Source: Vogesella fluminis
GTDB lineage: Bacteria > Pseudomonadota > Gammaproteobacteria > Burkholderiales > Chromobacteriaceae
Direction of reading: 5' to 3'
NCBI RefSeq assembly: GCF_014652335.1
Contig: NZ_BMYP01000033.1
Location: 1 to 36,462, forward strand
Length of the DNA: 36,462 nt
How positions within the stretch are numbered: position 1 is the first letter of the stretch; each line of letters begins with the position of its first letter. Below are positions 31,865 to 36,462 of this stretch, one piece after another. The position numbers and the translations under genes were made by a program. The notes beneath the pieces are model-generated. The model did not search any database and was not told the DNA's origin. It saw nothing but the letters and a program-made list of their open reading frames with translations.

Positions 31865-32584
31865 ATGCGCGCGGCGCTGCTGCTGTCGCTGGCCCTGCAC
31901 GCGCTGCTGCTGGCCGCGTTCGCCTGGCAGTTCCGCCCGCTGCCGGCGCGGACGCCGCCCTTGCAGCTGCTGTTGCAGCCCGCCGCGGAGGTGATGGCGC
32001 CGCGCGGCGGCGACCGCGCCGTGGCGCCGGCCGCGCCTCGTCAGCCCGCCGTGACACCCGCTCCGGCCGTGCGCCGCGCCGCGCCGCCGCCATCCACGCC
32101 ATCGCCGTCCACTCTATCGCCACTAGCGGCAGCCACACCACCCGCGACGGCTCCGGCAACCGGCACGGCCGCCGCGGCTAGCGCTACCGCGCCAGCCGGC
32201 AGCAACGGCAGCAACGCTGCGGCCAACCTTGCCCCCGCCGCCGGTGCGGCCTCGCCGCCGGCCGTTGCCAACGGCAATACTGCCACCGGCGGCGAAAAGA
32301 CGGGCGAAAGCCGTGCGGTGCGGGTACGCTTTGCGCCGAAGCCGCCCTATCCGGCGCTGTCGCGCGAACTGGGCGAGGAAGGCGTGGTGTTGCTGCGCAT
32401 CGCGGTCGGCGCCGGCGGACAGTGCGAGCAGGTGCAGCTACTGCGCTCCAGCGGCTTCGTCCGCCTCGACCGCGCCGCGCGCGACAGCGTGCGCAGCTGG
32501 CGCTTCGACGCCGCGTGGCAGGGCGGGCAGCCGGTGGCGGCCAGCATCGACATCCCGGTGCGCTTCCGCCTAGACGAGTCGTAG
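31865..32584 (+). CDS. TonB-family protein
   Basis: A 239-residue inner-membrane-anchored protein. The N-terminal helix contains the TonB SxxxH motif (Ser8 and His12 in SLALH). A Pro/Ala/Thr-rich linker (about 30-150) spans the periplasm, and the C-terminal TonB domain has PPYPALSRELGEEGVVLLRI and SGFVRLDRAARDSVRSWRF. It would transmit proton-motive force to outer-membrane receptors, or act as a TonB-like envelope protein; no ExbB/ExbD genes are near. Only 3 bases separate it from smc, so the two are co-transcribed. A TGCGGCCAACCTTG motif (32218) encodes Ala-Ala-Asn-Leu within the linker. Confidence 0.88.
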   Translation: MRAALLLSLALHALLLAAFAWQFRPLPARTPPLQLLLQPAAEVMAPRGGDRAVAPAAPRQPAVTPAPAVRRAAPPPSTPSPSTLSPLAAATPPATAPATGTAAAASATAPAGSNGSNAAANLAPAAGAASPPAVANGNTATGGEKTGESRAVRVRFAPKPPYPALSRELGEEGVVLLRIAVGAGGQCEQVQLLRSSGFVRLDRAARDSVRSWRFDAAWQGGQPVAASIDIPVRFRLDES

Positions 32585-32703
32585 CCGGCGGTGGTTTTTT
32601 TGTGAAAATGATGCTTTCGGCAGGAAATATCGAAAAATTGCGCGCTATTTCGACAGGGAATGACCGATGACGCGAGGGCGGCCACCGTTTGCGTTGCGAC
32701 GTT

Positions 32704-32719
32704 TGTTATAATACTGTCC
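32704..32719 (+). promoter_or_regulatory. Extended -10 promoter of zipA
   Basis: TGTTATAAT (32704-32712) is a consensus -10 with the TGn extension; no good -35 box is present, as is usual for extended -10 promoters. The start is near 32719, leaving a 33-base leader. The preceding bases 32585-32703 show no gene. Confidence 0.7.
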
Positions 32720-32751
32720 TGAATAATGGCCACAGCAGTGGATAAGGCTCG

Positions 32752-33894
32752 ATGAGCGACATACAAATAGGCTTGCTGATGCTGGGGGGGATCGTCATCG
32801 CCCTGGTGTTCGCCTTCAATACATACCAGGAATGGCGCTTTCGCAAGCGGACCCGCCAGGCCTTTTCACGTCATCACGCCGATGTGCTGCTGGACGTGCC
32901 CAGGAATCATGTCCGCGACGGCAAGCAGGAGCGGCTGGAGCCGGTGTTGCTGCAGGATGAGGACGATACCCCCGCCTACCTGAACGACACTCCGCCGCTG
33001 CACGCCTTTACGCCGCCGCCCGCCGCCAGCGAGCCGCCGCCGGAAGAGGACGACGAAGAGGTGACGATGGACGCCGCCGACCACCAGGCGCTGGTGGTGG
33101 CGCTGCTGGATCCGTCGCTGGATTTCATCGCCGAGGTGGTGTTCAGCCGGCCGCTGACGCTGTCGTCGCTGCCGCGCTTCAATGTCGCCAAGCGGGTGCA
33201 GGCCATCCTGCGCAGCGAGCGCGGACTGTGGACGCCGGCCGAACTGCTGCCGGGCACCCGTTACAAGCAGGTCAACTTCGGCCTGCAGCTGGTCGACCGC
33301 AGCGGCGCGGTCACCGAGCAGGAGCTGGCCAGCTTCTGCCAGCAGATCAACCACTACGCCGAGCAGTTCGATGCCCAGGTCAGCTTCCCGCAACGGCAGC
33401 AGAAGCTGGTCGCCGCGCGCGAACTGGACCGCTTCTGCGCCGACGTCGACGTGCTGATCGGCATCAATATCGTGCCGACGGCGCCGATCCCTGGCGCGCG
33501 CCTGCGCAGCGTGGCCGAAGCCGCCGGGCTGCAGCTGGAGCCGGACGGCCAGTTCCACTACCTGGCCGACTCCGGCAACTCGCTGTACTCGCTGGCCTCG
33601 GCCGACCAGACGCCGTTCACGCTGCACAACCTGCTCGACAAGTCCTTCCCGGCGCTGACGCTGCTGTTCGACGTGCCGCGCGTGGCCGGCGGTGCCGCGG
33701 TGTTCGACCGCGCCATTGCCTTCGCGCTGCAGCTGACGCAGGAATTCGATGCGCGCCTGGTCGACGACAACCGCCGTGAACTGAGCGAAGCCGGACTGCT
33801 GAAGATCCGCGAACAGCTGGTGCGCATCTACGGCAATATGGACGACCGCGGCATCGCGCCGGGCAGTGTCGCCGCCTTGCGCCTATTTGCCTGA
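32752..33894 (+). CDS. zipA: Cell division protein ZipA homologue
   Basis: A 380-residue protein: one N-terminal helix (IGLLMLGGIVIALVFAFNTY, about 5-25) with a short periplasmic end, a basic stretch, an acidic and Pro-rich linker (about 60-110), and a C-terminal FtsZ-binding domain (about 190-370) with FNVAKRVQAILRS and QEFDARLVDDNRREL. ZipA tethers FtsZ to the membrane and supports divisome assembly. It lies directly in front of ligA, the same order as in many Proteobacteria, with its own promoter after the TonB-like gene. No motif copy was found in this gene, in contrast to smc and ligA on either side. Confidence 0.9.
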   Translation: MSDIQIGLLMLGGIVIALVFAFNTYQEWRFRKRTRQAFSRHHADVLLDVPRNHVRDGKQERLEPVLLQDEDDTPAYLNDTPPLHAFTPPPAASEPPPEEDDEEVTMDAADHQALVVALLDPSLDFIAEVVFSRPLTLSSLPRFNVAKRVQAILRSERGLWTPAELLPGTRYKQVNFGLQLVDRSGAVTEQELASFCQQINHYAEQFDAQVSFPQRQQKLVAARELDRFCADVDVLIGINIVPTAPIPGARLRSVAEAAGLQLEPDGQFHYLADSGNSLYSLASADQTPFTLHNLLDKSFPALTLLFDVPRVAGGAAVFDRAIAFALQLTQEFDARLVDDNRRELSEAGLLKIREQLVRIYGNMDDRGIAPGSVAALRLFA

Positions 33895-36390
<2,496 letters not shown>

Positions 36391-36402
36391 CGGCAGGCAA
36401 AA

Positions 36403-36462
36403 CTAGGGGCTGTTGACGTTTCACATTGGTAGCCATAGAAACGCGCATGCCATGGCAATGAC
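36403..36462 (+). mobile_element. End of an insertion sequence (right edge)
   Basis: CTAGGGGCTGTTGACGTTT (36403-36421) is the reverse complement of 41-59. The sequence continues into the element with CACATTGGTAGCC and runs off the window. The CTAG at the junction fits a YTAR target as used by IS5-group elements. The IS sits 12 bases after the ligA stop codon. Confidence 0.6.

Overview
The window is 36.5 kb of high-GC DNA (clearly above 60% G+C). Gene content, gene order (smc, a TonB-like gene, zipA, ligA) and a long LigA (809 residues) point to a betaproteobacterium of the order Neisseriales, most likely the Chromobacteriaceae (Chromobacterium/Vogesella/Aquitalea relatives). This assignment is inferred from family knowledge, not from a search. 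No rRNA, tRNA or CRISPR array was found. The two window edges carry the same 19-bp end sequence in inverted orientation, so the window is probably one contig that stops at two copies of an insertion sequence (IS).

Layout. 1-700: IS end, a decayed gene and short intergenic repeats. 702-3103 (minus): FAD amine oxidase of the PuuB/OrdL type and a LysR regulator. 3437-4685: a nitronate-monooxygenase-like flavoprotein behind an FNR-type promoter. 4717-10242 (minus): an envelope-modification cluster made of eptA, a PAP2 phosphatase, a PepSY protein, a cytochrome b561 and a PmrAB/QseBC-like two-component system, with two matching PmrA-type boxes. 10430-12306: a plcP-agt lipid-remodelling pair behind a phased Pho-box-like array. 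12373-13923: divergent EamA transporter and XRE-cupin regulator with twin operators. 13961-15456: fluoride riboswitch and CLC-F antiporter. 15524-18240: anaerobic ribonucleotide reductase (class III) whose glycyl-radical domain is a separate 53-residue gene, followed by nrdG, all behind an FNR box. 18437-18868: a CBS-domain protein. 18973-24166: IclR regulator, glutaryl-CoA dehydrogenase, class III CoA-transferase and ETF-ubiquinone oxidoreductase, which together form a glutarate/lysine catabolic route feeding electrons to quinone. 24247-28206: yciH, a possible tyrosine-codon attenuator in front of an unknown gene, two small proteins, rbgA, ruvX and yqgE. 28364-36390: smc, TonB-like gene, zipA and ligA.

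The strongest unexplained signal covers the whole window. A 10-bp word, TGCGGCCAAC, often extended to TGCGGCCAACCTTG, occurs 27 times exactly, and its 9-bp core 32 times on both strands. I would expect about one core by chance at this composition. It forms inverted pairs or palindromes between genes, usually at convergent gene ends. Inside genes it is mostly read as Ala-Ala-Asn or Leu-Ala-Ala, and it is densest in smc and ligA. This is how DNA uptake sequences behave in Neisseria and Pasteurellaceae, so it is a candidate uptake signal of a different sequence dialect. The other observations most worth checking are the split NrdD, the Tyr-codon attenuator, the paired PmrA-type boxes and the Pho-box array in front of plcP-agt.
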